Part shown: piece by piece, positions 23,101 to 35,834 of the stretch
Layout: each line of letters begins with the position of its first letter
Numbering within the stretch: position 1 is the stretch's first letter
Assembly (NCBI RefSeq): GCF_008831285.2
Contig: NC_045139.1
Coordinates: 4,564,704-4,628,703, forward strand
Direction of reading: 5' to 3'
Length of the DNA stretch: 64,000 nt
Source: Nymphaea colorata
Lineage: Eukaryota > Streptophyta > Magnoliopsida > Nymphaeales > Nymphaeaceae
Notes under the pieces: model-generated
The model's database searches: none
The model's input: only the letters and a program-made list of their open reading frames with translations
What the model was told of the DNA's origin: nothing
Made by a program: the position numbers and the translations under genes

Positions 23101-24546
23101 CTTACAGTGAAGCAAGCCGCTTCTACATATTGTAACCAAGCCAATGCTAGAAGTATCTTATGAAGCTGACTAAATGAAAATGCATCAAATTTTTTTCTTT
23201 GTTGATTCTCGACTTTTGTCGTTGTTTTAAGCTATGTTTTGAGTTTCTTTGGTGAAGAATAGGACATGCATTTAGCAGCAAATATAGGGATATGACCATT
23301 TCTTTGAAGTTTCTAATATGAATTCAACAATAGAAATGTCAACAATGATTATGTTCCTGTGATACAGGACTTTGCCAATCATTCCCTTCCAAAGATCAGA
23401 AAATGAACTGCACGTATAAATTCAATGAGTCATTATATATATAAGCAATCTGGAGTGCAAGGGGCTGCCGTATGCTGTAATTTGTTTATTTTCTAGAGCA
23501 CCACTCCTACAGAAAACCATTTTGACACAGCCAGAGGATGAGCAGATTACATAATCTGCCAAATCATTTCCACAAGGAAACTAACGATCTCCCCGATCCA
23601 TTTCTCTAGGTAGCATTAAGTAGCTACTTTTGTTAGGCCTCATTATAATCATTAAAATTGGTTCGACGAAACAAAACTGATCTAAGAAGCAAGAAGCAAG
23701 ATCCTTTTTCAAAAAAGTTTCCTCAAACGATCTTAGCCTCTGTCAGACCGTCATCATTATCCTTGATACAGTATGGATAGTTTAAGTCTGCATCTGATAC
23801 CATTACTATAGCAGAGCACATCCAAACTTGATGAATCTGAACTAGTAAAGCAGATGAAATCCAACAAGCAACATGATTTTGACAAAAGTTGGGATTTTGC
23901 CTTTGGAATCTTGTAACGCTTGCTGTATATCTAGCTATTTCAGGCTATTGATCTGAGTTCTTTTTCAATTTTCACGGAATCAGTATCTGACCTGCAAACC
24001 CAATTAGATGAACTCAGTAAGGTCATACTAAATCCAAAATCTTAACACCCATAAGCATGAAACGGGAGGACACACCATGGTCACTGTTTTCTGTAATTGA
24101 GGCACCAAAGGGGGTCTTAAAATGAAAAAAGGTAGTACTAAGAAATCCATATAGATGACAAACCACCACAGTGGTGTTGTGGAGTCTTTCTAATGACTCA
24201 GGAGCAAATATTCTAATTAAATCATCTACAGGCGGTTCTTGTGGCTTCTTACAAGGACGATATAGCCGGTGACATTGCAGAGGGAGGAGGAGATGGAGGC
24301 GCTGGAGAGATAGAGGCTTCCGAGGTGGCCGACCATCATAAGGGAGACGGCCTGCAGCAGGAACTGGACCATGGTGACGAGCGCCAGGGGAAGCGCCATT
24401 ACAACTTGTCTTCTCGCTTCCTCTACCACCAATCCCCAGCACAGCCAGTCATCAGCAGTTGCACCTCTCCCTCCCACCCTTGGTACTTCTGCTTCGGACG
24501 CCCCCTTCACCAACAAGCTCTCTCCCATTGAAACATGTTCTTCCAT
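20141..24546 (-). CDS. MATE (DETOXIFICATION-type) efflux transporter, copy A, intact
   Basis: Multidrug and toxic compound extrusion transporter: a 12-helix membrane protein that exports organic compounds by cation antiport. The substrate is not predictable. Seven exons: 24546-24253, 23060-22516, 22378-22292, 21544-21488, 21379-21141, 20546-20341 and 20173-20141. All have GT-AG borders and consistent phase, giving 486 residues, normal for the family. Family motifs include [18 protein letters not shown] (exon 2), [10 protein letters not shown] (exon 3), [10 protein letters not shown] across exons 4/5, and [14 protein letters not shown] (exon 6). The start is the first ATG in the exon 1 frame ([12 protein letters not shown]). 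Two residues differ from its sister copies: Gln181 (Leu in B and C) and Ser274, where the others have Pro in LPSAVMI. Intron 2 contains A22. This is the only complete copy in the window. Confidence 0.93.
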
Positions 24547-26254
24547 CGCTCCCCAACTGCACAAATTCTCTCGCTGTCGTTAGGAGGAAGACAGTAACAT
24601 GTGGTAGTACTCTTTCTCACCCTAGGACGAGAGAGGACCACCGTATCTTGTTCGATGAGAGACGAAAGGGCAAAGAGACCACTGTAGAATGGCAGTTGAC
24701 AAACAGTAGCAATAGCAACAGCAGAATGCAAAGCATTTAGAAGATAATAGGTGTAAAGGTAGACGAGACGGGGACCAGGCCCCTCCATTGAGACGGGAGG
24801 ATAACCTCTTGCTCACCTAAAAAAAAATTTTGAGTTCAATTTTTTAAATGCTCTCAAGTTAGCATAGGATCTAAAATTTTCAGTTAAACAAAATAAATCA
24901 AAACTTAAGCACATTGTTATCTCGAGAGTATTTCTATTGCACCTAAAATGTTGGCAGATGTCAATTGGTTTGAAGAGAAACATTATTATTTGAGATTCAT
25001 ACTTGCATTGATGACTGGTGTAATGTCAAATATATTGGTTCCACCTCTTTGACATAAGAAAGTGGGATGCTAATAAGGCTCAATCAACTGATATCAGTCA
25101 ATATGGTTCGATACATCAATATACTAATAAAAATAATTAAATATTAGTTTATTTTTTAACTTGTTTGTAAAGGTCAAGACGAGCTTATAGCCGAAGTGTT
25201 CGTTTACTCTGAATATTCTTTGAAGACAAACTGAAATCACAAGATTGTTCTAAAACAGCACAATAAATGTTTAATATTTACATCTTTATTTTTACATTAA
25301 AATGACATCAAACATAGTTTACTTTTTCATCTGCTCTCTATTAAATGTTTCCTCGTCACTGATGATATCGTACTATTTTTTCTTGTGATCTATATTAAAT
25401 GTTTCCTCGCCACTGATGATATCGTACATCTTTGGTACAAGTCCGTGAACGGTGTATTCCTTCCAACTTAACAATTGAAACCCACGTTTTCATATTTCTC
25501 ATTTTTGGATTTGACATTCGAGAATCATCCAAGGCTCTTCAATCATGACATTAACTTTGACTGTTTAAAATACGCAAGATTAGGAAGAGGATTATGTTTG
25601 TAATATATATATATATATCTATATATATATATATATATATATATTCTTGAAATATATGTTGCCAAACCACCATATTCTTATTATAAGAAATATGATATTA
25701 TTCCTAAATCTAATAATTAAAATGTTGAAGATAATAATCAGACATAGTGATCTTGAAATGTTTATAATGAAAGAAAGAATAACACTTTTCAAGGACAATA
25801 AAGTTGTGACTCAATCTTATTAACATGTCTTAGGGATGTAGGATGAGTCGAGCCAACTCACTCAAGTTCGGCTAAAGTATTAAAAACTGAGCTCAATTTT
25901 GGCTCAAACATATTCTCGACTTGTTTAATAAAGGAATCGAGCTCAAGCTTGAGATAAAACTCAGTTATAAATGAGTGGAGCTCTAGTTATACAAGCTCAA
26001 CTCGTTTAAACTCAACTCAACTCATGTCTTCCTTGGTTGTTAATCTTTAGGAGCATATTAATAATTTTGATAAATTTTAACACCTTTTTAGCGATTTCTT
26101 ATTTACATATGTAAATCAAATAAGACGTGTTTAAACTAATCGAGCTCGAGTTCGTCTCGCTCATGATACATGGGGTTTTTTTAAAAGAATTGGGTATTCT
26201 TCAAACCCACTTAAACCTAGTTTTGATGGCATACAAACAATTTAAAGACCTGGT
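24547..26254. other. Upstream region of MATE copy A
   Basis: Candidate promoter region, but no specific elements could be assigned. It contains an AT microsatellite (about 25605-25645) and a repeat rich in GAGCTC / CTCGAG words (about 25840-26165). From about 24800 it is collinear with unit 2 upstream sequence (from about 51100). ORFs overlapping exon 1 on the plus strand are shadows. Confidence 0.55.
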
Positions 26255-26320
26255 TTTGGAATGTCATTCAAATGTGCGGTCAAGTTAATTAAGAAAAAAA
26301 AAATCTCGACCCTGGTTGGC

Positions 26321-26438
26321 AACCATGTAACTAGAAAACATTGCTGTCAGCTACTTTTGGAACCAGAGAAAGGTCAGTCAACCATGTAATTAGAAAACAT
26401 TGCTGTCAGCTACTTTTGGAACCAGAGAAAGGTCAGTC
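26321..26438. repeat. 59-bp tandem duplication at start of unit 2
   Basis: A block beginning AACCATGTAA at 26321 and ending in GGTCAGTC is repeated from 26380 with one or two changes. Units 1 and 3 have a single copy, so it arose after the segmental duplication. Confidence 0.9.
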
Positions 26439-28268
26439 AGTCAGATTAAAGCCCATAAGCAGCAAAAATAAGATCTCCTATAAGGACAAAGGGAAACTGT
26501 GCAAAAATATCTTTTTTCCTAAATGGCAAACTAGTCCTGAGAAGCTGAAAGTTTACCGGAAACTAAAAAGGCAACCACCCCCATCTTACCCAAGTCGATC
26601 CTTCCAATGCACTACAAAGTTTGTCTGTCGTTGTATAATATAGACGTAGGAAACCTTTCCTGTAACACTGATTTTCAAAAACATATAATAAGTAGCATGG
26701 CATGAGGGTAGGTTACCATGAATGTTTGGTTGGAGTGGGGAACCATACTTTCAAACTTTTAATAGGGGCGAAATATAATTTTTTAAAAATTTTTATATAA
26801 AAAACTAATTTTTTTAAAAATATATATTATAAATTTTTAAATTTTTAAAAATTTGAAGACCGGCCAAGGCCCCTGCTGGTCCCGGCCTCTGCCCCTGATG
26901 GTATGGAAAAATCACATAAAATACTTCTAATTATTACAAAAAAAAAACACATAAATTTATCTTTAGAACCAACACGGGGCAGAATGTTAGGGCTAAAAAA
27001 AAAAACCAAAAAAATGCTTTCAAAGGTAGGAAAAAGACCCATCTCCTGCAAAGGCAAAAAAATGAAAGGAAAAAAAGTTCACTTCCCCCTTACGCTTTGT
27101 TTAGTTGGAGGGAAAGGAGGGAAAAGAAGCGATGGAAAGGGAGGAAAGGGAAGAGAAAGGAATGAAATGGAAAAGAAATGAAAGAGTTGATTAAAAAGCT
27201 TGTTTGGATAGAAAGAAAGAAAATGAAAGAAAAGACTAAATAGCACATGGATTTAAAAATGATGATAAGGAAAGGAGGGGTAGTGTGAGAATAAAAAACT
27301 CTTCCACTTACCTTTCTTTCCTTTCCTTCTCAATCCACCCGATTTAATAGGGAAGAGATTTACACTATACAATCCCTCCCTTTCCTTTTCTTTCCTTCCC
27401 CTTGCAACAAACACGCTTTGATCCTTTCCCTCCTTTTTCCTCCTACCAAACAGGCCATTAAACTGACCAAAATATATATCTTTTCTTGAAGTATCGAAAC
27501 TGCCCTTCTTGAAAAAATAGAATATAAGGTCCCTGTTAGGCACTGAAAAAAGAAAAGAAAGAACGTTGGACGTATTTTAGTTATTTTTTATAAATAATAT
27601 ACTTTTTTGGACTTTTGATTTTTCCATCGCCCTTTTTAGCATGTAAAAAGACTTTCTTTTTATTTTAATCAATGGTATTTTGGCCAGTAGACACCGTCAT
27701 GTGCACACATTAGCTTCCCTCACTGTCATGTTGTTGAAGCACCTAAAATTTGACCACCATGTGGTACTGTCATGTCCACAATAAATTCCACATTGAATGA
27801 GACATGTTTGAGTTGGATGCCTATTTGAAACAAACCATCTGTTTACTGATAAGGTCAAATTTCAGTTTCGAAATTACGCCTGACCAATTACGGATTTCGT
27901 TTTATATTGTAGAGGACAACTGAAGGATTGATCCATTCAATCCGAAAGATCACATAATTATCTCGCTTACTCTCTGCAATCACGTCAGAAGTTAGAACTA
28001 AACCAGAAAGAAGATTTAGACGAAGCCACCAATCAAAAATACTTCCAGACCTTGAAAGAGCAAGGAAAATGACAATTTGGATCGATGATTGCAAAAATAC
28101 AAACTGGAGTTACATACCCAATAGATTGTATGCCATCTGGCTGAATATTATATGTTCCTTCCCAACCAATATAAATGGTTTGGACTCCTGCAAAATTCCC
28201 TCAATCTCACTTATGGATCACAAATTTGTTATCAAGGAATGAGGGTGCAATATTCAACTGCTGCAACT
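26439..28268. other. Noncoding spacer, unit 2
   Basis: No gene. It holds the empty Harbinger site (TAA at 26520-26522), a Tourist-like MITE (27093-27457) and flank shared with units 1 and 3 from about 27840. Confidence 0.6.
27093..27457. mobile_element. Tourist-like MITE, purine/pyrimidine hairpin type
   Basis: 365 bp between TTA duplications (27090-27092 and 27458-27460). The ends CGCTTTGTTTAGTTGGAGGG and the complement of GGCCTGTTTGGTAGGAGG are imperfect inverted repeats. The left half is almost all purines and the right half almost all pyrimidines, so one strand folds into a long hairpin. A relative is nested at about 48889-49272. TTA duplications and ends fit PIF/Harbinger-derived Tourist elements. 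Confidence 0.75.
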
Positions 28269-28618
28269 TCAAGCAGCTTCATCATTGAAAGGTATGGGCT
28301 TGTCAAGCACTCTATCCCTTGCTTTGTCAGCCTGCAAAATTGACAGGTAATATTTGCTGCATTCTTAGCTATAGCTATCAAAGATTAACAGGGACCAAAA
28401 AAACCTACTGACCTGTCGTTGCCAATTAGTGGATCCTGTTATAAGAGAGAGTAGGATTGCTTGTACTGTAGCACCACACAGTATACCAATCCAGAGTCCA
28501 GTTCCTCCGAAATGAAAATGGAAGCCTAAAACAGAAGCGACTGGGATTCCCAACAGATAAAATGATCCAAGGTTGACATATGCACCAAGATCCTGCCACC
28601 CACATCCCCTTGCAACAC
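28269..28618 (-). pseudogene. MATE remnant exons 6 and 7, unit 2
   Basis: Counterpart of the unit 1 remnant. Exon 6 is 28618-28413 (206 bp, open, [20 protein letters not shown]) and exon 7 is 28331-28269. It keeps Gly where unit 1 has Trp (GCGWQ), so it is closer to the family consensus. No upstream exons were found. The exons remain open although the partial copy cannot function alone. Confidence 0.83.
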
Positions 28619-28854
28619 CTACATACAGAAAAGAAGATGTGGGCATCTGTTGTTCAATTTAAAATGGACAACCAGTAGTCCAAATTATGTACAAACACTA
28701 AAGTTGTTAAATAGATGAAAAGAAAGCGCAGCTCATGATTCTACTTGGATGTTTAGATCTTTGTCTTCACATATTATAATCAAAGTATTTTCATCCCTCA
28801 TTTTCATCAAAATATTCTCAGCATATATACATACATATATATGTACATAAGTGT

Positions 28855-28930
28855 GTGTATGTAGATATACATACATATATGTCTATCTATCTATATATAG
28901 ATGGTTATATATATATATATATATATATAC
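28855..28930. repeat. Short TA/GTAT microsatellite, unit 2
   Basis: Contracted counterpart of the compound microsatellite at 7763-7897. Confidence 0.85.
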
Positions 28931-29749
28931 ATAAATGGTTATATATTTACCAATGAAATTGACTCCATTAGTCACTCTAGAAAAAAGAAAAGAAAGAAGT
29001 TTCAAGATTGGTTTTTTGTCTATTATTAGGGAAAACTGCACCCACGTTGAGAGATTTTGTTACTGGTCTAGTGGTGGCTTATGTTTACTTCTGTTTGCAA
29101 AGGGTCGAGTCCCAAGAGAATTGAACACATGACCAGTCTTTATGCGAGTGCTGACCCAACAAACCACGTCAAACCCCCTAAGGTGCTTTGGCAAATGAAT
29201 CACGGTATCAGTTTTCCATGAATCTGCCAGACAAATTGGGTAGATTCTTTTAACAATGAAACCTAGTGTTTCATGAATTTGTATTTATTTTGGAGTAGAT
29301 TGATGCAACATTCACATGGTGTTCTATTTGCCAAACAACCCCCTAGGCACTTTTTGTAAAAAGAATGGTTTATAGCTGTTTCATAAACATGCTTCAAAAA
29401 TTGAGGAGATTCATTGAACACTTGTGTCCCAATTTGTAGGACATATTCATCAAACATTTACAAGTTGTTATTGGTAATAAGAACATTTTGTAAGTGATTG
29501 ATGAATCAGCCTCAAATATTAGATCAAATTCACGAAACACGAGTTTTAGTGGCTTATGAATCTGTCTTGAAACACTCATAAGGTGTTCGTACTGCCAAAC
29601 TACCCTCCACGGGTCGGTTGGCAATCGTAACACTCATTGTATGTCTCATGAATGTGCTCTAAACATTGGTGTAGACTCATGGCATACTGTAACTAGAACT
29701 TTATAAATATGTTTCCATCTTTGAAAAAGATTCATATATACTCACTCAC
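28931..29749. other. Noncoding flank left of unit 2 Copia
   Basis: No gene. It matches 7920-7960 and then 9167-9922 of unit 1, skipping the CPI1-bearing 1.2 kb. It contains the same loose repeats. Confidence 0.6.
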
Positions 29750-30125
29750 TGTTAACGAAAATGATGAAAACAGCCCAATGGCACTCTCCACAATAGAAAG
29801 TGGATCAACGGCTCTCTCCATAGAAGGTGATACTCTTGACGAAAAGAACACAACAACAATGAAGGAAACAAAGCATGATTTCCTATTGGAGATGACTATG
29901 AAAAGAAACAAAATCCTGTCGTTGAAAGAGATGTTGAACTCTCCAACGTCTAGAATCAATGTATAAAATCAAAGGCAGGAAATCTGTAAAAAATGAGAGT
30001 TGAAAAGTCAAAAATATAGAAGACCATCATTCCGTGGACGTAGATCAATATATGATCGAACCACGTAACTCGCTTTGCATTTTTGTCGTGTGTTAATTTC
30101 CTTCTTCGTTCTGGAAATACTTTTA
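29750..30125 (+). repeat. 5' LTR of unit 2 Copia
   Basis: 376 bp, TGTTAACG to TACTTTTA; directly followed by TGGTATCAGAGCC. Confidence 0.92.
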
Positions 30126-30138
30126 TGGTATCAGAGCC
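30126..30138 (+). promoter_or_regulatory. Copia primer binding site, unit 2
   Basis: TGGTATCAGAGCC, identical to the unit 1 copy. Confidence 0.9.
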
Positions 30139-30168
30139 AGGTTACATCGTTGAGGATCAACTTCTGTC

Positions 30169-33100
30169 ATGGCGTCTTCTTCAAACAACAAACGTGGAAA
30201 TTAGATGGGCAATGGTATGGAAACTCCCTCTTTTTATTTACTGCAACACCCAAATCATTTGCAACTCTCTCTCGGCATCAAATTGAACACTGAAAATTAT
30301 CTGGTATGGGAATCTCAATTCACACCCATACTCATGTCATGTGATCTGATGGGGTTCGTTGATGGAATGAAACCGGCACCAGAAAAATACAAGTCTGGCA
30401 TGACAGAAATAAGCCAAGACTATCTCAATTGGCGACAAGATCAAATCCTTCTATGTTGGATCAAGTCGTCATTATCTGAAAATGTTCATGCTCAGATTAT
30501 TGGATTGAAAACCTCGGCAGAGGTTTAGAATGCGTTGAAACATTCCTACGCCGCTCATTCGCGGTCCAGAGTTATGCAGTTGAAATCTCAGTTACAAGAT
30601 TTGAAAAAGGGCAATATGTCCATGGATGCATATTTTCATAAAGTAAGGGTGACAGCGCATCAATTAGCTATAGCATCTAAACCTGTAGATGAAGATGATT
30701 TGGTTTTATACATTTTGAGAGGTCTGCCAGTTGAGCATCTTGCCTTCAAGATAAGCATGGAGACACGGAAGGAATCTGTTAGTCTTAACAAACTTTATGG
30801 CCTCCTACTTATGCAAGGAGCAAATCAAAAGGGTCATGATGATGAGTTTCTGCCTACTGCGAATAATGTTTTCAAGGGGCTCAATGTGTGACAACATACT
30901 TATCATGGTCGAGGAAAATTTGTATACAAAAACAGAAATTTTCAAGGCAAAGAAAGATCAATATGTCAGATTTGTGAGAAGACAGGGCATGTAGCTAAAA
31001 ATTGCTATACCTACTTGAATCTCGTCAAGAACAAGAGCACAAATCCTCAAGCATTTCATGCTGGCATTGAAAACTCCTCAAATCAACCAGTTGGGGGTGA
31101 CAATTGGTATCCCGATTCATGCGCAACCCACCACGTCGCCACTGATATAAACAAACTTTCTATACATTCAGACTATCGTGGGAGAGACACTCTAAAGGTT
31201 GGCGATGGAACATGTTTGTCTATACTCCACATTGGTTCATCCATGCTTACTAGAAATTTGATTTGAAATGATATATTACATGTTCCAAATATAACTAGAA
31301 ACTTGCTCTCTGTTCAAAAATTTTGTAAGGATAATGATGTTTATATTGAGTTTCATCCTAACTCGTGTTTTGTTAAGGACCAAGCTGGGAAGGTACTGCA
31401 GCAAGGAATCAGCCAGAATGACCTCTACAAAATTAGTTTTGCAACAAATAAAGAGGCCATGTGTAGCGAACGAGCATCTTTGGAGACTTGGCATAAAAGA
31501 CTTGGCCATCCTGCTTTTGTTACAGTTAGGCGTGTCATAAATGATTTTGATTTATGCTATGATAATTTGTTTCCTTCAACTTTATGTGAAGCATGTCATA
31601 AGGCAAAGAGTCATAAACTCCCATTTCAAGCTGTTTCTTACAAAGCACAAAAACCTCTTGAGATTGTCTACTCTAATGTTTGGGGACCTGCCCCAATCAT
31701 GGGAACAAATGATTATCGTTATTATGTTATTTTTGTTGATGCATATTCTAGATATATATGGTTTTATTTGCTTAAGTTGAAATCTGATGTTAGGGCTGCT
31801 TTTAAATCCTTTAAAGCGCTCACTAAATATCATACAGGACACAAGATTAAATTCTTGCATTCTGATGGGGGTGGTGAGTACCAAAACCTACAACCATTCT
31901 TATCTGAGAATGACAGGACACCGAAAAAGCTGCCCACACACTCCCGAACAGAATGGGAATGCTGAAAGACAGCGTAGGCACATCGTTGAAACTGGCCTGT
32001 CTCTTCTAGCCGAAGCAAATATTCCCAAAAATTATTGGCCTTATGTTTTCAATTCTGCTATATATCTTATCAACCGCATGCCCACCAAATTTCTCAATTA
32101 TCTTTCACCATTGGAAAAGTTATTTCAAAAAATCCAAGATTATAATTTTCTTAAAGTCCTCGGTTGTGAATGTTATCCCTACTTAAGACCCTATGTGAAT
32201 CACAAACTTGATTTCAGATCTGAAAGATGTGTTTTTCGTGGGTATGCCTCTCAACACAAAGGTTACTACTACCTGAATTTAAAAAATAAAAGAATTTTTA
32301 CCGCCCGCCATGTCGTTTTCAATGAAAAATCCTTTCCTTTCAAGGAAGAAAAGCTTAATGATCAACCTGCTTCTAGTGATCAACATCCACCTCAATTTGT
32401 TCCCATTTTCTCAAACGTCAACCACTCGAGAGACACCAATGATCATAGAAGTGATAATGAGGAGAACCATGCCACGTCCAACCCTCAACCAAGCCTTCCC
32501 AACCATGATGAGCAAGTCGATTTGATACAATCTAGCTCAAATGAGAGCCACCAAAACCAAGACCAACTTGAAAGTGCCGAACCTAGTAGTGGACCTACCA
32601 GAACCCATAGTATGATAACTCGTTCTCAAGCTGACCGGGTCCAACCTGAAAATATCAAGCCCATCATTGAGACTACTAGAACCCATAGCATGATAACACG
32701 ATCTCAAGTTGGTATAGTTAAGCCCAACACTGGCTATACCACCTATGAAACCCACTCAGCTACCAAGTATCCTTTAGTCCTATCTACAACATCAAATTTG
32801 GCTTTTGAGACCGAGCCCAATACTCTTCAAGAAGCTCTCGCCTGTAGACAATGGAAAGAAGCTATGAAAAATGAACACCTCGCTCTTCTCAAAAATCAAA
32901 CTTGGAGTCTTGTACCTATCTCTAGTGACAAACATATTGTAGGATGCAAATGGGTCTTCAAAATGAAACGAAGGGCTGATGGTTAGCTAGAAATGTATAA
33001 AGCAAGACTTGTAGCCAAGGGATATAGCCAAAAGGAAGGGATTGATTACACTGAAACCTTCAGCCCAGTAGTCAAACCAACAACCATTAGAATAATACTC

Positions 33101-34282
33101 ACTATTGCTTTGAGTCACAGGTGGAAAATCAACCAACTGGATGTCCAAAATGCTTTTCTCCATGGAACACTAGAAGAAGAAGTCTACATGTCTCAACCAC
33201 CCGAATTTGAGGATAAGAACTATTCCAATCACGTTTGCAAGCTTCACAAAGTGCTCTATGGCTTGAAGCAAGCCCCAAGAGCTTGGTTTTCACGTCTAAG
33301 TACTTTTCTTCATAAGATGGGTTTTCAAGGAGCCAAAACAGACACCTCGCTTTTCATCTACAAGGATACAAACACGGTCATGTACATTCTCATTTATGTG
33401 GACGACATCATATTGACAGGAAGTTCAGATATGCACATCCAAAACCTGATTGCCGCCTTCAAATCAGAATTTGCAATCAAAGATCTAGGAGATCTACACA
33501 TCTTCTTGGGCATTGAAGCAAAACATTCTCCTCAAGGCTTGTTCTTATCTCAATAGAAATACATCTTGGAACTACTTAAGAAAACAAATATGGTGGGAGC
33601 AAAACCGATCTCTACAACCATGGCTACATCACCAACTTTGACAGCACACTCAGGTTTTTCCTTCCATGATCCAAGCCTATATAGAAGCATAGTTGGAGCT
33701 TTACTCTATGCTACAATGACGAGACCAGACATATCGTTTGCAGTGAACAAAGTTTGTCGATATATGCACAATCCAGCAAACATCCATTGGGCTGCCGTGA
33801 AACGAATATTAAGATATCTAAAGCAAACCTTTGATGATGGATTAAATCTAACGCCGTGTACGGAAATGGATATCTCAGCATACAGTGATGCTGATTGGGC
33901 TGGATGCCCGGATGACAGAAAATCCACTTGCGGCTATGCAATATTCCTTGAGGAAAATCTTGTCTCTTGGAGTTCAAAGAAGGAAAATGTAGTATCTCGC
34001 TCAAGTACTGAAGCAGAATACAGAGTCATCGCTAATGCAACAGCCGAAGTTACTTGGATCAAATTTCTATTGCAAGAACTTGGAATAAAATCATCCCGAG
34101 AACCAATTCTTTGGTGTGATAACATTGGAGCCACATATCTAGCATCACATCCAGTATATCATTATAGATGCAAGCATGTAGAAATCGATCTTCTCTTTGT
34201 TAGAGACAAGCTTGCAAAAGGAGAATTGGTCACAACCAAGGATCAAATTGCTGACATCTTGACCAAACCGTTATTAAAGTAG
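30169..34282 (+). pseudogene. Copia gag-pol, unit 2, multiply interrupted
   Basis: Same domains as the unit 1 copy. The zinc knuckle is intact here (C-x2-C-x4-H-x4-C, near 30965-31005), but the protease motif reads DSCATH instead of DSGATH. Reverse transcriptase (32993-33556, with YVDD) and RNase H (33566-34282) are better preserved than in unit 1. Stops shared with unit 1: TAG near 30526-30528 and the frame break near 31915. Private lesions: TAG near 30203, TGA 30889-30891, TGA 31264-31266, TAG 32984-32986 and TAG 33554-33556. The integrase motif SNVWGP is again present. Shared plus private lesions show it was already dead when duplicated. Confidence 0.9.
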
Positions 34283-34365
34283 ACACATGTAGCAATAACG
34301 CCAAAGTTAAAGGTCATCAAGTTCAATCTCAACCCTATCAAAGACAGGATGAGATTGATGAGGGG

Positions 34366-34739
34366 TGTTAACAAAAATGATGAAAACAGGCCAAAGACTC
34401 TCCACAATAGAAAATGGATCAACGGCTCTCTCCATACAAGGTGATACTCTTGACGAAAACAACACAACAACAATGAAGGAAACAAAACATGATTTCCTAT
34501 TGGAGATGACTATGAAAAGAAACAAAATCCTGTCGTTGAAAGAGACGTTGAACCCTCCAACGTCTAGAATCAATGTATAAAATCAAAGGCAGGAAATCTG
34601 TAAAATATGAGAGTTGAAAAATAAAAAATATAGAAGACCATCATTCCGTGGATGTAGATAAATATATGATCGAACCACGTAACTCGCCTGGCATTTTTTT
34701 CGTGTGTTAATTTCCTTCTTCGTTCTGGAAATACTTTGA
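34366..34739 (+). repeat. 3' LTR of unit 2 Copia
   Basis: 374 bp, preceded by AGGGG and followed by CTCAC. Confidence 0.92.
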
Positions 34740-35645
34740 CTCACAATTTACATGTTTCAATTTAAAAAATTTCAAGTTATACCCTTCCTTTTTCCAGCCA
34801 TTTTTCAACGGGAAACGACTGCCATCACATAGAATGAAATAGCCAAAAGAAAGGTCAAACGCAGTGAAAAAGGACAGAGAAATGGAGTGGGTTTATCTTG
34901 TCGGAAAGTGTGGGGCAAGGTGCCCGTGAAACATTACTAAGGAGAGGGGACTGCATGTACATCGTTGAAAGAGCTATCAATGAATTATTAACAGCACACG
35001 AATTGAGTGAGTGGCTTGGGTCGTGTTGTATGCAGAAACGACCATTTCTCTTCTCAAGAGATCACCTCTAAAAATGAATCAAGAAAATTGAGCTATATGA
35101 AATCCCTTTGGGCCTTTGGGGTAAAGAAAAACCTGCGAGACTAAGAAATACTTCACAAAAATCTATGCACGACCTCCACGTACATGCAAAAACATGGAGA
35201 GAAGCTAAGGTCACAGATCCTGGCTATATCAATAGCAGGGTCATTCAAAACAATCTGTAGCTTTTGGGCATATAGAAGAACTTTCTGAAATTTGGGTTCT
35301 AACCTATGTCGCCCCCCACAGAAGCGTCTGATCGAACACAGCTAAGTCTTATTGTTTGAGATAACAATAATCACTTGCCATCTATGAGAGAAGATGAATA
35401 ATATAATTTCTTGCAAAATCATTGTTTCTGACATGAGTAGGTCATCTGTGATGTTCTTCAAGTCGCTCCCACAAAAATTCTTTATATGAAACTCTGAAAC
35501 CGTAAGCCAACTTGAGTCCATGTTTGAAAGCTACAGAGACAATGAGAACGTAAATGCAGCCTTCTCCAATTCTCGGACACTCTCCTACGATACATCGAGT
35601 TAAAATCCAAAACTTGATACTTTTGAACTCCGTATCATTATGGCC

Positions 35646-35834
35646 AGGGGCGGAGGGAGGTGAGGTGTCTAGGCCATGGCCTCACCCCAACGAATTGAAA
35701 AAAAAAATTACATTGAAAATTTTGAAAGTTTTTAGTTGCGCCATATAGTTTGGATTCAGGTTCAATTTGTCTCCATCCGGATCCAGAGGTTGGATCATTT
35801 TGCCCGCCCCTGAAAAAAATCCTGGCTCCGTCCC
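35646..35834. repeat. AGGGGCGGAG short TIR element, unit 2
   Basis: Counterpart of 15832-16012; the ends AGGGGCGGAG and CTCCGTCCCT are inverted. Confidence 0.6.

Larger units (their letters stand above)
1..26254. repeat. Tandem segmental duplication, unit 1
   Basis: First of three head-to-tail units. The window opens with a motif (TTTGGAATGTCATTCAAATG) that recurs at 26255 and 53586, each time followed by the same AACATTGCTGTCAGCTAC block. After it the same order of landmarks follows in each unit: MATE exon 7/6 remnant, noncoding spacer, then MATE exons 7 to 1. Unit-specific cargo is a PIF/Harbinger element (482-5638) and about 1.2 kb holding a cycloeucalenol cycloisomerase exon. Because the window starts inside the shared sequence, the true left boundary may lie further left. 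Confidence 0.9.
29750..34739 (+). mobile_element. Ty1/Copia LTR retrotransposon, unit 2 copy
   Basis: Same insertion as 9923-14919, duplicated with the unit. LTRs are 29750-30125 (376 bp) and 34366-34739 (374 bp), the primer binding site is at 30126-30138, and perfect CTCAC duplications lie at 29745-29749 and 34740-34744. A central part (about 31460-32350) is nearly identical to unit 1, with only about five differences seen by eye, while other parts differ more. Confidence 0.93.

Noticed and set aside
24241-24740. Plus-strand ORFs over MATE exon 1
   Set aside because: Antisense shadows of the GC-rich first exon and its upstream sequence.
9923-34739. Two independent Copia insertions
   Set aside because: Identical position, target duplication and shared lesions show a single insertion that was duplicated with the unit.
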